Shown: in pieces, positions 1 to 10,291 of the stretch | How the letters are laid out: each line of letters starts with the position of its first letter | Position numbering within the stretch: position 1 is the stretch's first letter | DNA from: Mesostigma viride | Lineage: Eukaryota > Streptophyta > Mesostigmatophyceae > Mesostigmatales > Mesostigmataceae | Reading direction: 5' to 3' | DNA: 64,000 nucleotides | NCBI GenBank assembly: GCA_009746045.1 | Contig: RPFO01000104.1 | Location: 2,870,796-2,934,795, forward strand | Position numbers and translations under genes: made by a program | Notes under the pieces: generated by a model | Told to the model about the DNA's origin: nothing | Databases searched by the model: none | The model's input: only the letters and a program-made list of their open reading frames with translations

Positions 1-416
1 AGCATACTTGTTAGGTAGTGAGGAGTAGCCAGCGCCAGGATAACTCTTCTATAGCGATGCATCATAGCATGATCCTGTCTAAGTTTAGGTACGACATGAA
101 TATGAACTTCTGGATGACGTACCGTGAGTGGCAGCATGTATTCCCAGCAACCACGTCCATGGCTATGAGCATTAGGAACAAGGTGACGAGTGACAGCAAT
201 GGTCCACGTTACTGGCACGAGGAACTAGCCACATGAGGTGACAAGTGACAGCAAAGCCCCACATCACCGCCGCCATACATCTGCTGAGGTCACAGGCCCC
301 CAGGTCTCCCAAGCACATGGAGCCCTGCTGTGGAGCACACAATACTGCAACACGTGGCACGACCGGGGGCGCATAGTCCCACGGAGCGGGCCCGGCGCAG
401 CAACAAGTGGTCTTAC

Positions 417-857
417 CGGGAGGAGCGCTTTCCGGAACAACGGGGTTACGACCTCCTCCGGATGCATCGCGTGCGCCTTGATGATATACGAGCCTGCGGG
501 GCATCCTCTGAAGAAGGCCTCCCACACTTTAGGCACGTTGTGATCGCCTCTCAATAAAAACATGAAGACGACCTTTCCATTGGTGCCGAAGCATTTCGGA
601 TTGTATGGCAGTATGGGAGCGACCTGAACGGGGTGCGCGGCGGACCCGTCAGCAATATGAGCGAGCGCCTCTTTGGTCGGCCCTAGCAAATGCCGGCCGT
701 GGGCAGACGACCTAAGATAATTCCATGCTAGTTGGTCAGTTGGACCCGCCGCCGCAGCAGTAGCAGCGCCTAACACCACGAGAGACAGGAGCCAATGTAG
801 AAAAGTGGATGCGGCAGGACACATGTAGGATGCGTGCCTCATGTACCACGTCGTCAC
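417..857 (-). CDS. GT14-like (core-2/I-branching, DUF266) glycosyltransferase, first exon only
   Basis: A 147-codon open stretch starts at 857 with a hydrophobic stretch at about residues 19-38 (FLHWLLSLVVLGAATAAAA), a type II membrane anchor or signal peptide. Residues 95-125 contain KVVFMFLLRG followed by VWEAFFRG and a YIIKAHA-like strand. This matches the opening of the plant and algal core-2/I-branching family (pattern FMFLtrG...W..FF.G...Y.iyvHa), which acts in the Golgi on cell-wall or glycoprotein glycans. The exon ends in phase 0 at a good donor (CCCG/GTAAGA at 416-411). The next expected family block was not recognised in positions 1-416, so the rest lies in poorly conserved exons or outside the window. 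It could be a fragment rather than a working gene. Confidence 0.5.
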
Positions 858-2387
858 TCAAACACGTGCAGTCGCAAGGAAGTTGTCATAATGACGTGAC
901 TTGGGCATTAAAAAAGACCTCCTTCCATTGTAGTTGACAGAAGGAATAGCCATACTGGGACCGTGCAACGACCAAATCCGCCATGGCACGCATGGAAGTA
1001 GTTGCGTGTTCGCCCAATCGAAGCTGGGAGCGTGCTTGCTCACACCTGGCCTACTGCGACCCGAGTGCGGCACTTAGCATCATTAAATGCATGGGAACTG
1101 CCAATCGGCAATATGTGCTGCCTAAGGACGAGCTGAATCAGCTGAGCCGACTTCCGACGGCACCATGCGCGCAGAAGGAGCGGCCTCGCAAGCATTCGCG
1201 TGCTAGATCGCACACGGTGGCATTATGACTGCATTACGAGGCCCGCACAGCACGCAACTACATGTAATGCAGTATTGTACTAGTGTCTGTTGCAGGGTTG
1301 TGACGTCGGGGCATATGACTCTTTGCCACTTGGCGCGAGGGTATCGCACCTGCGAGACATTGTGGACGGAGTCACGGACACGCTCCGCTGGCTCGCCTGG
1401 GCAGAAATGTTTCTACTGACTACCGTACTCGACATATAGACCTGTTGACTCCTGTTGACTTGGTGTTGAGTTGAAGTTGACCAGGAACCTGGTGAGCTTC
1501 AGTATTGTCACTCTCTGCTGCCCATGTGCGGCGTGGGCCACAACAACAACAACAACAGTATTGCTGTAACTACGTCATTACAGTGCTGCCCATGTGCGGC
1601 GTGGGCAACAACAACAACAACGTGATTACGAAGGAAGTGTTGTACCTTCACTGAAAAGAGCAAGTTCAAACTGATAGCCGAACACGGCAACCAGGGCTTG
1701 GATGCCCAATGCGCAAAATATTGCATATGATTACCAACACTAATTGCTGGACTTGAGAGTCGAGGATAGCCCGATTCGATGCACCTCCAGTTTATAATCG
1801 CTTACCTGCCAACCTGGCAATGTCGTTGGTCGCCGGCGCGTCACTCCGTAGGTGATGCGCGTATTGAGTGGATGTCCCCCCTAGGCCCCCGTAGTAATAA
1901 TCAGTACAGCCATGCAAAACTACTAGTAGAGCAATCCCCTCGCGAGTCGCCAGTCGCCAATCTGGTGGGTTGCCGAGTTCATTGTTATTTAGTGGGCGGC
2001 AATCGTATTTTTTAAATTCACGATGGAATTCATAAGGTATAGCGATGGAATCCATGTAATGACTGGCTGACGTCAGTTCATTCTCACGCCGGCGGTCCCA
2101 GTGAGTTCTGTGGGGGGTTAGTTGATGATGGTGGTCATGCAGAAGTACAATATTGCAAAGAAGGATGCTGCAGTATGACCTTGGCGTAGCTTCGGTACAT
2201 TGGTTCACAATTCACTGAAGTACGGGGAACCAGGAAGGTCATACTGACTTCCGTCAAGCATCTTCCCCCCCGCCCCCCCAAATGCGAATCATTGACACCA
2301 GTTTATGGTCGGGATGGTGATCCGTCTCGAGCCTCAACTTATCAAGTAAATTCCGGGATTGGCTATCTTGGCTGGCATACATGACGC
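858..2387. other. No gene recognised; short direct repeat
   Basis: No open frame here shows recognisable protein features. A 37-bp unit (CTGCCCATGTGCGGCGTGGG followed by an AACAAC run) occurs twice at about 1517-1553 and 1585-1621. The stretch next to the start of the GT14-like exon would be the place for its promoter, but I see no clear TATA element. Confidence 0.4.
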
Positions 2388-2519
2388 GTGCTGTTCGCAA
2401 CACGCATTACTGCTGTTCGCATCGGGTGGTGCTACCATAATTTGGCAGCGTATATAAAACCTTTCTCCTTGATAAAACCTTTCTGGCCATTTTATAGCCG
2501 TGCAGCCTATTTCCGTCTC

Positions 2520-3340
2520 ATGAACAGCCGAATGGGCCCATGTGATGATAGTGCCGCAGTCGACCTAGTGTTGACCGTCCCTGGCATTTGTGCCCAGATT
2601 CTCGGGGCGATTCCTTTGCTGGAGAACGTCCAGCTGCATCGCGCTTGCCGTGATTTCAAGTCTACCGTGGACGAGTCCCTGGACGGAACGTCCGAGGTGT
2701 TATGGGAAGACATCGCCGACGTGGCGGACGGCTGCCGGCACCGTGAATCCTTGGAAGTCCATAGGTGCTCTAACATCCGGCTTGCGGCCGTCACATACCT
2801 GGTGACCCATTGCCCCCGCCTGCAGCGCTTGGACGTGGCTCACTTGAACGATGAGGTCATTTTGGCACTCTAACGGTCAATTGCCCTGAGCTGCGCTGCC
2901 TGTGCGCCGATGGCCCCCGCATTACAGGTGGTATTGTGGCCCTAGCTGGTGGGGGGCTGCCCTCGGCTAGTGGAACACCTGTCCCTGGGCAACTGCCGGC
3001 GTGTGACAGATGCTGGCATGCGTGCCATCGCACGGAGCTGCCGCCAATTGCGGCACTTGTTGAGACTCTCTAAGTGTGTGGGCGTGACGGAGGCTGGGAT
3101 TATCGCCATCACACGGCAGTGCCCCCAACTACACTGCCTAGATATCGATCGTACAAAGGTGATGGAGGTTGGCCTTCACGAGATGGGGGAGCACTGCTGC
3201 CTGTTGGAGCGATAGGCACGCCTCTCTTTGAAGGGCAGTGTGACGGATGCTGGCATGGGGGTGGTAGCCCGAAACTGCACATGGTTGCAGTCGGTTTGCG
3301 TTCGATTGGACCGGGGGTCCGGAGAACTGGCGTTGCATAA
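2520..3340 (+). pseudogene. Leucine-rich-repeat (AMN1/F-box type) gene remnant, 5' part
   Basis: Three frames in succession carry cysteine-containing leucine-rich repeats: CPRLQRLDVAHL near 2812-2850, then NCPELRCLC near 2878, then CPRLVEHLSLGNCRRVTDAG from 2955, and after a stop at 3213 a further repeat around 3235-3290 (SVTDAGMGVVARNC). Units of this kind (xxCxxLxxLxLxxCxxVTDxG) belong to the AMN1/FBXL family that recognises substrates for SCF ubiquitin ligases. The frame changes at about 2868 (stop TAA), 2950 and 3212, so no single frame reads through and no splice sites bridge the breaks neatly. I read it as a decayed gene; an intron-rich live gene is less likely. Confidence 0.55.
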
Positions 3341-4180
3341 GTAAGGAAGTACTTGCGTGTCATGCACATGGGCATGCCACGGAGTACTATGCTAATCTCA
3401 TTAGACAAATAATTACAGAAAGTTACAAATATCGTCTGCATCATGCCCCAACCACTTAGTCACATGCATGTATTGGTTGTCTCCTTGATATATTGGCACC
3501 CCTCTCGGTAAAGAGGTTTTTCGCAGTTGGGCTGTTTTGTGCACAACGTTAAGTGAGACTGCCTTCGGACCAGGAGACTCACGCAGCCGCGAAATCATGC
3601 CACAGGTCCTATGTTCGATTCCTTGCATGCTGGTAGCTTCTGGGCTTTCTTACTTTCCGTGTGCTCCGCGGAATCTCGGATTGATTGGGCCGCTTGCGTT
3701 TTCACGTTTTTTGCTGATCTGACAACAATATCAAGGAGACAATATAGTCACTAGAGGGGGATATAATCCTCATATCTGAGCTGTCCTCTACTGTAATGGC
3801 AGACGAGGGTACGTCGAGGCGGTAGTGTAGTGGCTATCTCAGGGGCAATAAACTCCACCTGAGGAAGTCCTTCTACCCTGCATATTCTACCAATGGGCCG
3901 CACGGGGCCGGCCCGTGGGGAGAAAACAGGAGCATGCCCCACAGAAAGGTGCTTATCGCAGACCGCAGCCCACTCCTCTCTATCTACTATCATGCGGAGT
4001 ACAGATAATTCCAGAAGCCGGCCTGCATCAAGCATTTGTGTCACATGCATAGGCCCGGGTCGCGGCGCGTCGGTGCGGGGCGCGCACGCAAGTTTGCCAG
4101 TGGGTTGCGACGGGACAAGGGGACCCTGCCATAGGAGGAGGTGTCTACGTACCTGGTTGGCCAGTCCTAAGCCCGCGCCC
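3338..4180. repeat. Dispersed repeat R1, copy 1 (interrupted by a MITE)
   Basis: Positions 3345-3450 match 36227-36345 and 44165-44235 plus 46690-46712: the shared parts include ACTTGCG, CATGCACATAGGCATG-like, TATGCTAATCTCATTAGA and ATCGTCTGCATCATGCCCCA. After the inserted MITE the match to copy 2 resumes (GGGGATATAATCCTCAT, then GCCATAGGAGGAGGTGTCTAC near 4127). The minus strand from 4329 holds a 192-codon open frame whose middle resembles the minus-strand frame of copy 2 (WQGPL...APRT), suggesting the family once carried a gene. I do not recognise the protein. Confidence 0.7.
3464..3744. mobile_element. MITE-like element inserted in R1 copy 1
   Basis: A 281-bp segment is bounded by inverted ends (TTGTCTCCTTGATAT at 3477-3491 and ATATCAAGGAGACAA near 3728-3742) and by the direct repeat TAGTCAC at 3457-3463 and 3745-3751. 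The uninterrupted site exists in R1 copy 2 near 36353, where a single CTGTAGTACTAG stands in its place. No protein is encoded. The interior holds a GTTCGATTCC motif that resembles a Pol III B box; I give it little weight. Confidence 0.7.
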
Positions 4181-4599
4181 GCATGCATGGGGTCCACATT
4201 GGCCGGTATAATTCGCGGACTAGAGAAGTCTGAGATGAAAGGCAAGACGATCGCGAAAGCCATGTGGCGCTGTTTGTAATGGTGCACATCTAGCAATTCT
4301 AGTTGGGTAATTGCCCTTATCATATCCATATGTTACAGCAGTCACAGTATACTTGCACATTGTGTTATTATGTTAACCCAAATGAGCGATCCTCGGTTAG
4401 CATAGTACTAGCTCCATGATCGACACGCTTCCACGAATTGCACGCATGTACTTCCTTATTCGTATTACTTGCAGACAGTGCCCGCATGCATGCGCAGCAC
4501 TGCTGCATCTGGAACCCCCGTCCAGTACTTGATCTCACCTGGGTAACAAGGCAAGCAACACACCATTTCAGGCTCGGTTGCATGCCCAAAAAAACACAG

Positions 4600-4965
4600 G
4601 TAACCGGCGTTGCATGCCCTTGTCGAGAACCGCAATCGGTTGGAGCGTTTGGAGGATACGGGAGCGGGTTTCGTATTGGACGAGAGAGTGGCTGCCATCA
4701 GCCGCAACTGCACGCGGCTGCGCTCGCGCTCTATGTGAGGTTGTGCCCGAGCGTTTCAGACCAGAATCTAGCAATCCATGGCACTAACCGAACCAGCAGC
4801 AGCAAGGCTGTTGGAGCTGGGCCTTGCAAACAGCCAAGGCATCGATCTTGGTCGCTAGGGCATGCCCGCGCTGCTGCGTGCGTTGAGTGTAGACAGGTGC
4901 AGCAACGTGACCAATGTCGGCATGACAGTGGTTGCGGAGGCCGGGTTGCCAGTGCCTTGAGCATA
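4600..4965 (+). pseudogene. Leucine-rich-repeat remnant, 3' part
   Basis: Frames here include VAAISRNCTRLRSLSLCEVV near 4686-4745 and RCSNVTNVGMTVVAEAG near 4895-4940, both typical AMN1-type leucine-rich repeats. They continue the style of the remnant at 2.5-3.3 kb. I infer that one LRR gene was interrupted by the R1 repeat (with its MITE) and then cut at 4990 by the piggyBac-like element. Stops and frame changes between the repeats show it is not functional as it stands. Confidence 0.5.
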
Positions 4966-4989
4966 CGTCTTCGCTTTTTGGGTTGTGGG

Positions 4990-7077
4990 TTAACCCTTAA
5001 ACTGTACTGAGTCCGTTTTCGTGGCGCCAGTTGAACTCGCGCCACTCTAACGGACTGAGTTTGTGGCAGAACCAGGCGCCGCGCCAATAATAATTTAACG
5101 GTCAAACCTGGGGGGATCGAAAGATCTAGACGTAAGCTATGCCTGGCGCTATTCAGACCGTATTTTGGACACCTGGCCAGGGAGATATGCTTGAGCAAAG
5201 TTAGGGGGGTACCATGGTCCAACGGGACCGACGTGCATGAAAAATATTGACGCGCACGGCTATGGCGGTGCACACAACTGACTGGTACGAGAGAATGGCT
5301 TGACATAATGGACTCAAATTTTGTAGGCATGATTTTCAAGTCCTAAAAACGTTTTATCCCCAGCCATGGAACGTTTGAAGATGCGTAGATGGGTCATCGG
5401 GGTGCTGGTTGGCGCAGCAAATCATGTCAGCGGCCAGGCGGTGACAGTGCGAGTGCTGCATGTTGCTAGGCGGAAATTTTCGAGGTATTTGCGCATGGAT
5501 AAACCTTTGACGTCGTTCCCAACCAGATTTGCTAGAATTGGCAGCCAGGAAAGGCTCGAGGCTACGTCCATGAATCGGGCGTGCTGGCTCCCGCAGGAAA
5601 GGTAATCTGCTGTTCCGACCTGGTACGTTCTAGCCTCCTAGCGTGTTCCGTTAACCGTATATGGTTGTATTATCGTTTATAACTAATATCAGGGTTATAA
5701 TCGAGGGCTTGTGATTGTCATTTTGTTGTTTTGCTCCCTCTACGCATCGGCTTGTCATAGTTGTGGAATACCATCAGGTCAAGCAGATTTTGGACCATGT
5801 TTGGTCGCTGTTAGCTGAGGCTGCAACGGAAATAGCGTGATAACGGTTGGTATTGGTTAGTAATATGGTAAAGGTGATTACCCAATGCTTTTCCTGGCTC
5901 AAACAGCCCGAGACAAGTTCTTTTCTGACCAGTTTTAGGCATGGCTTCTTGTTTTGCTGGCCAACGCCCACCTTCTGATTTTGCATCCATTGCATGTGAC
6001 AAACATGGAGATACCCAATACCTGTTTGCATGGAAGCATTACCAACTTGTTCATTTTGTTTACTTTATTGTTGCAAAGAACGTGGAGGTGTTTTGTCATT
6101 CATCGGGTGGGTTAGTGATGTAGCTCCTTGCCACCCCTTTGACGCGCGCTTGAGGCCTTGATTAATGAGCCTTTCACCTATTTTTTAGCATGGTCTTGTG
6201 TCTTATATGCTGGCTTATCTCAGCTTCCACGCTGGGCCAGTGGCTGGCCTCGACGACGACAACGCCCGCCACCAGCGTGCCATGCAGCCCTTGTCAGCCC
6301 GCAGCCCGGCTGGCCGCGCATGGGCTGAGGCCAATGGCCGCACGACCCGCACGTTGGCAGCTGGCACCCAGCTGACAGGGCCTTGTAGGAGGCAGGATCT
6401 GCGCACCCAGAGGCGCAATCCGTAGTTTGGCACATAGCCAGGTAGCCCAATTGACAGTTAGCTACACCCTTGGCTAGTCTTGCGCTATGTATACCGCACG
6501 CGCGCGCTAGTGCCATTTTGGCCCCTTGCGGCATGTTGGCATGTGTTATATGGCATGGTCTCTTGTTTTATCACCTGGGTATGGTGCATGATGCCCAATT
6601 GGGCATCCCTTGTTGTTTCATGCCAATTGGAATAAAGTTTTGTGTTGTTATGCTACCATTTATACCCCTGCCAGCTGGCACCGTTATAACGGTGCCAGCT
6701 GGCTTTGGCCATTTTGTAGCTAGCGTCCACAGTTTTGTGACATTTCATGTTGTGAATGGATTGATGGCATGTCTATGATTATAATAACCTGCCTTTAAAA
6801 GGCCAGGGCCAACTGATTTGTGTAAATGGTCGATAATGCATTATATATGTCTCCAACCCCATGTGCACTGTACCCCCCTGAGGGGGGTGCTATTTTTAGC
6901 AGGTGTAGGGCATGGATATGTGACCAACCAAATTTCCCAAACATTATTTGATATAAAAGCATGCTTGGTTCCAAGGGTGGGCCAGAAAATGTTATTTGGC
7001 TAGTTACTCTCAGGCGCACAAAGATACCCAAACTCAGTCCGTTCTCGTGGTTCGAGTTTTGACAGTTGAAGGGTTAA
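4990..7077. mobile_element. piggyBac-like element 1 (non-autonomous)
   Basis: The segment 4994-7073 is flanked by TTAA on both sides (4990-4993 and 7074-7077). Its ends are inverted: CCCTTAAACTGT on the left and ACAGTTGAAGGG on the right, one mismatch in twelve. TTAA target duplication with ends beginning CCC is the signature of the piggyBac superfamily. Near both ends stands ACTGAGTCCGTT/ACTCAGTCCGTT followed by CGTGG. The right part (a CCCCCCTGAGGGGGG palindrome at 6876-6893, then GCTTGGTTCC) resembles the right part of the element at 48.6-51.4 kb. No transposase is recognisable; short open frames at 5366-5605 and 6198-6425 are unassigned. Confidence 0.75.
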
Positions 7078-7398
7078 CCTTGGGTATGCCCCTATAAACC
7101 CTCAGGCTCCGGGAGAGGCCTTTATATTCTCCCAAACCGGCGCCTCTAAATGTGTTCCAAGCCTATCTATTGTGGGCTCTGGACCATGGGGCAGCCTTAC
7201 TGCATCCGCTGTGAGTCAGCCATGCAGCTTTGCCGGGTTAACCTTGGGTATGCCCCTATAAACCCTCAGGCTCCGGGAGAGGCCGTTATATTCTCCCAAA
7301 CCGGCGCCTCTAAATGTGTTCCAAGCCTATCTATTGTGGGCTCTGGACCATGGGGCAGCCTTACTGCATCCGCTGTGAGTCAGCCATGCAGCTTTGCC
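7071..7398. repeat. 164-bp tandem duplication
   Basis: Units 7071-7234 and 7235-7398 are direct repeats that differ at one site that I can see (GGCCTTTATATT versus GGCCGTTATATT). The first unit overlaps the right end of piggyBac-like element 1 and its TTAA, so the duplication was made after, or together with, that insertion; the second copy repeats GGGTTAACC without the rest of the element. Confidence 0.9.
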
Positions 7399-7674
7399 CA
7401 TGCAGAGAGCCATTCTCTGCTAAGACGCCATCATGCCCTAGCCTTTGCTAAGCCATGATCATCTTCCACCCCATGTCCGCAACTTTGCATAGATGCTGGA
7501 ATACACTGTGCCGTGCAGGTGCACCGGCCTCAGTTGTGCACCCCGAGTAGGTGGCAGTTTACACCCATGCACCACCTGCATGCAGGTTGTCGCCTAGAAT
7601 GTATAAAAAACCATGCATATGCCCCTTCTCAGGGATAAATGTGTTACATATCCTCCCCACGGAGGTATGTTCAC

Positions 7675-7736
7675 TAATTAATTAATTAATTAATTAATTA
7701 ATTAATTAATTAATTATAATTAATTAATTAATTAAG
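7675..7736. repeat. (TTAA)n tract at the left end of the provirus
   Basis: About fifteen TTAA/AATT units with one interruption (TTATAATT near 7712). The same tetramer repeats close the right end of the provirus (35282-35296) and recur at 35518-35535. It is either the insertion target or part of the viral terminus; a viral target-site duplication cannot be distinguished inside it. Confidence 0.85.
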
Positions 7737-7860
7737 TAGCTTCCATCATCATTCCGTCATCATTCCGTCATCGCGACTAGGAGAAGTGCACCACCCTTAT
7801 GCTGGCATCTGCCACCCCTATAGTGACCCTATAGTGACCGCGGCCTAGGAGGGGGTCTCA

Positions 7861-7891
7861 CCCTAAACCCTAAACCCTAAAACCCTAAACC
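7861..7891. repeat. Telomere-like CCCTAAA tract in the left TIR
   Basis: Four units in a row, CCCTAAA three times and CCCTAAAA once. The mirror copy is at 35127-35157. CCCTAAA is the plant-type telomere repeat used by many green algae; CCCTAAAA is the Chlamydomonas form. Confidence 0.9.
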
Positions 7892-8013
7892 ACTTGCAAA
7901 AAACATAAGTGCCCGCCTGCCACCACTGCTCACCAAGCTTGTGACATTTAGGCTGGCATCTGTCACCACCCCTGGCAGAATTGTGAGGGTGTGTGTTGGG
8001 GGTGTGACAAGGA

Positions 8014-8498
8014 TGGCGAAAAATTGCACGTACTTACTCTTATATAAAGAACGCCCAATTTTTCGCCACCCTGCCACCCCTTGGCGCGGGTCATAGGAGG
8101 TGTTTGTCAAGGTGTGAGAGTGATGGCGAAAAATTGCACGTACTTACTCTTATATAAAGAACGCCCAATTTTTCGCCACCCTGCCACCCCTTGGCGCGGG
8201 TCATAGGATGTGTTTGTCAAGGTGTGAGAGTGATGGCGAAAAATTGCACGTACTTACTCTTATATAAAGAACGCCCAATTTTTCGCCACCTTGCCACCCC
8301 TTGGCGCGGGTCATAGGAGGTGTTTGTCAAGGTGTGACAAGGATGGCGAAAAATTGCACGTACTTACTCTTAAGAAAAGAACGCCCAATTTTTCGCCACC
8401 TTCCCCCACTGGCCGGCGCTGAGGTGGCGTGGGTTGTTGGAGGTGGCGAAAAATTGCACGTACTTACTCTTAAGAAAAGACCGCCCAATTTTTCGCCA
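8014..8498. repeat. Five hairpin iterons in the left TIR
   Basis: Units at 8014-8068, 8124-8178, 8234-8288, 8344-8398 and 8444-8498. Each is 55 nt: a perfect 13-bp stem (TGGCGAAAAATTG with CAATTTTTCGCCA) around a 29-nt loop that starts CACGTACTTACTCTTA. The spacing is 110, 110, 110 and 100 bp. The outer three loops contain TATATAAA, the inner two have TAAGAAAA. Between units lies CACCCCTTGGCGCGGGTCAT. Confidence 0.9.
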
Positions 8499-8546
8499 TG
8501 GCCTCGCAGGGTGAGGGAGCCGGCGAGGGCCGCGCGGCGGGGTGTG

Positions 8547-8816
8547 CAGAGTGTTAGGGATATATTACTCTGGAAACTCATACGACCTATGCAAGAATCC
8601 CATACGACCTGTGTCGATGCATGAGAGGTTTACTCTGGACGTTTAACCCATAGTTAGAACTGCATTTCGAGACGAATGAAAATTGTTTTCAGCATGCATT
8701 GACGCGTTGTATACAGCATAAACGAATTCATTAAAATTTATATCACGTTCACATTCGTTATCAGCTCAACAAGAGCGAAATGGCAAGCTCGTTGCCGTCG
8801 TCAACAAGACGACACT
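8547..8816. other. Non-coding stretch inside the left TIR boundary
   Basis: Between the TIR and the stop codon of the first viral gene. It is AT-rich towards 8700-8760 and includes AATTCATTAAAATTTATATCA. It probably serves as 3' untranslated region of the minus-strand block; no gene is visible. Confidence 0.4.
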
Positions 8817-9392
8817 CTACTCCTTGTCCTTGGAGTTTCCAGTCTGGCTCTTCACAACGTTCGAGCCGGTCTTCCTCTTGTAGACATGGCCGTGGGAGCT
8901 TGACGCTTCCTCGCGGCTCCTCTTCCTGCCATGGGAAGTGGCGGTCTTTGCGTCCTCGAAACCCTTCTTTGCCTCCTCCCATGCCTTGTAGAGGGTAACG
9001 GGGGCAATGCCTGGCTGGCGCTTGGACTTGGAGAAGCCATCGACGAATTCGTCGACCATCTTAACGCATCCGTCGGCTTGGTCGAGGCGAATCCACTCAC
9101 ATCGGTCCTCGACCTTCCTCGGCCTTGCCGCGTTCCTCTCGTAGACCCACTCGACGCAAATTTTGGGCGTCTTGCGGTCGACATCGTCATATCCAGCGTC
9201 GTGAATCTTGAGAACCTCGCAGGTAGGGCCGGTGCCTCCAACAGCACCGGGTGCCCCGGACAAGAGAGAGACCTGATGCGTCAGGTATACGAGCTGGTCC
9301 GATATCTTTGTCTGGCCGTCCTCGAGACTATCGAGGTATTTTCCAAGCGTGGCCAACGCCTTCTCGCAAGGCCCTGCGTTTCGGGAAGCCAT
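8817..9392 (-). CDS. PLV hypothetical protein, 191 aa, basic tail
   Basis: An intact frame starting ATGGCTTCCCG at 9392. The first 60 residues may form helices (LGKYLDSLEDGQTKISDQL). The middle has KICVEWVYERN and EWIRLDQADGCVKMVDEFVDG. The tail is basic with two candidate nuclear signals (GRKRSREE, YKRKTG). It is the most TIR-proximal, last gene of the minus-strand virion block, separated from the previous gene by about 150 bp. I do not recognise the family. A DNA-binding or nuclear role would fit the tail but is inference. Confidence 0.6.
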   Translation of the reverse strand: MASRNAGPCEKALATLGKYLDSLEDGQTKISDQLVYLTHQVSLLSGAPGAVGGTGPTCEVLKIHDAGYDDVDRKTPKICVEWVYERNAARPRKVEDRCEWIRLDQADGCVKMVDEFVDGFSKSKRQPGIAPVTLYKAWEEAKKGFEDAKTATSHGRKRSREEASSSHGHVYKRKTGSNVVKSQTGNSKDKE

Positions 9393-9541
9393 GGCTACCG
9401 GCAGAGGGCTTGTAACGTGAGATGCGTGACCTGCACGTGATTTTGCCTATTTGTGCACCGTGTGCAAAGGTCCGTTACGTCTGCTGGCACGGCCTGGACA
9501 GGACGCGAAGGTGGCTGGACTTGTACAAGTGTCGAACTTGG

Positions 9542-9742
9542 CTAAATTTCGGAGCGATGCAAGTCTAAGGTGGCCTCTACCACGTGGCGAGTTCTGGGAC
9601 GTGAATTCAGGTAAACGGACTCGTAAGCTCGCGCGTACTCGGGGTCGTTTCTCATACGCCTGAACGAAGATTCTAGAGTGTCCACGAGAGTGAATTTTCC
9701 AAAGCAACCACCCATATATAATTCATAGAAATTACTTGCCAT
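9542..9742 (-). CDS. PLV small hypothetical protein, 66 aa
   Basis: The start codon at 9742 lies within the last codons of the 168-aa gene upstream (stop at 9732), an 11-bp overlap typical of compact viral genomes. The product is MASNFYELYMGGCFGKF followed by a charged helix-prone segment. No domain is recognised. The overlap and a GCC before the ATG favour translation, but a frame this short remains uncertain. Confidence 0.4.
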   Translation of the reverse strand: MASNFYELYMGGCFGKFTLVDTLESSFRRMRNDPEYARAYESVYLNSRPRTRHVVEATLDLHRSEI

Positions 9743-10238
9743 GGCAGGAACATTTTTTTTTCTCTAGTCCTCGGACTTTCTCGAAACGCAAAATTACAAC
9801 GAATTTCGCCACAGCCGTTGGGACCGTGTAAGAATCATCACCAGCAGCCCTGTCGAGGTGCACGAGGCTTAAAGATAAACGACCACCATTCCGAAACAGA
9901 TATGGATCAGTCAGGTTCATATAATTGTGATCGTTGACGCATGTGTAAGTCGTAGCTACAGCCCCACCAGAGCAGAATTCTGAAAAAAGCACTGCGTGCT
10001 CATCCAAATTGTTCTCAGCCCCTCGAAAGTTAGGCGATGTCACGCCAAGTATACTCTTCCCAGCTGCTCCCTGGATGTTAACTAGATAGGCTGCATGCCC
10101 ACCTCCTCGCCAGTCCTCGTCGATGATTGGGGCTCTCGGGTCTGGCTTTATGACAAATTCTGCTCGCCTCGTTGTGGCGTCAAAGGAGAGTGACTTGTTG
10201 CTGTCCAGTAAAATCTGATAAAAAGTGGGATACTCCAT
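9732..10238 (-). CDS. PLV hypothetical virion-block protein, 168 aa
   Basis: An intact frame starting MEYPTFYQILLDSNKSLSFD. The body alternates short hydrophobic strands and polar loops (AEFVIKPD, HAAYLVNIQG, FVVILRF), suggesting a beta-rich fold such as a small jelly roll, and the C-terminus has KKKCSCHGK. It stands between the fibre-like gene (start 11428) and a 66-aa gene, so a virion accessory or decoration role is likely by position. No family is recognised. An AT-rich TATATAG lies just upstream at 10248-10254. Confidence 0.6.
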   Translation of the reverse strand: MEYPTFYQILLDSNKSLSFDATTRRAEFVIKPDPRAPIIDEDWRGGGHAAYLVNIQGAAGKSILGVTSPNFRGAENNLDEHAVLFSEFCSGGAVATTYTCVNDHNYMNLTDPYLFRNGGRLSLSLVHLDRAAGDDSYTVPTAVAKFVVILRFEKVRGLEKKKCSCHGK

Positions 10239-10291
10239 GCTTTATTGTGATATATAGAAGAGATATTTAGTTCTTGTCTTGCATCCTATGT

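Larger units (their letters stand above)
7721..8546 (+). repeat. Left terminal inverted repeat of the PLV
   Basis: It matches the reverse complement of 34472-35296 almost base for base. From the outside in it contains TTAA units, a CCGTCATCATT direct repeat, a telomere-like tract (7861-7891) and five hairpin units. It ends at GCGGGGTGTG (8546). The open frame at 8301-8624 only reads through hairpin repeats and is not a gene. Confidence 0.9.

Noticed and set aside
3590-3640. tRNA-derived SINE promoter (GTTCGATTCC)
   Set aside because: A B-box-like motif alone without an A box at the right distance; inverted ends fit a MITE better.
7861-7891. A chromosome end or fused telomere
   Set aside because: Only four units, present in mirror copies at both ends of the provirus, with ordinary sequence on both sides.
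8301-8624. 107-aa frame with a mirror at 34301-34717
   Set aside because: Both read through the hairpin repeats of the TIRs; no independent coding signal.
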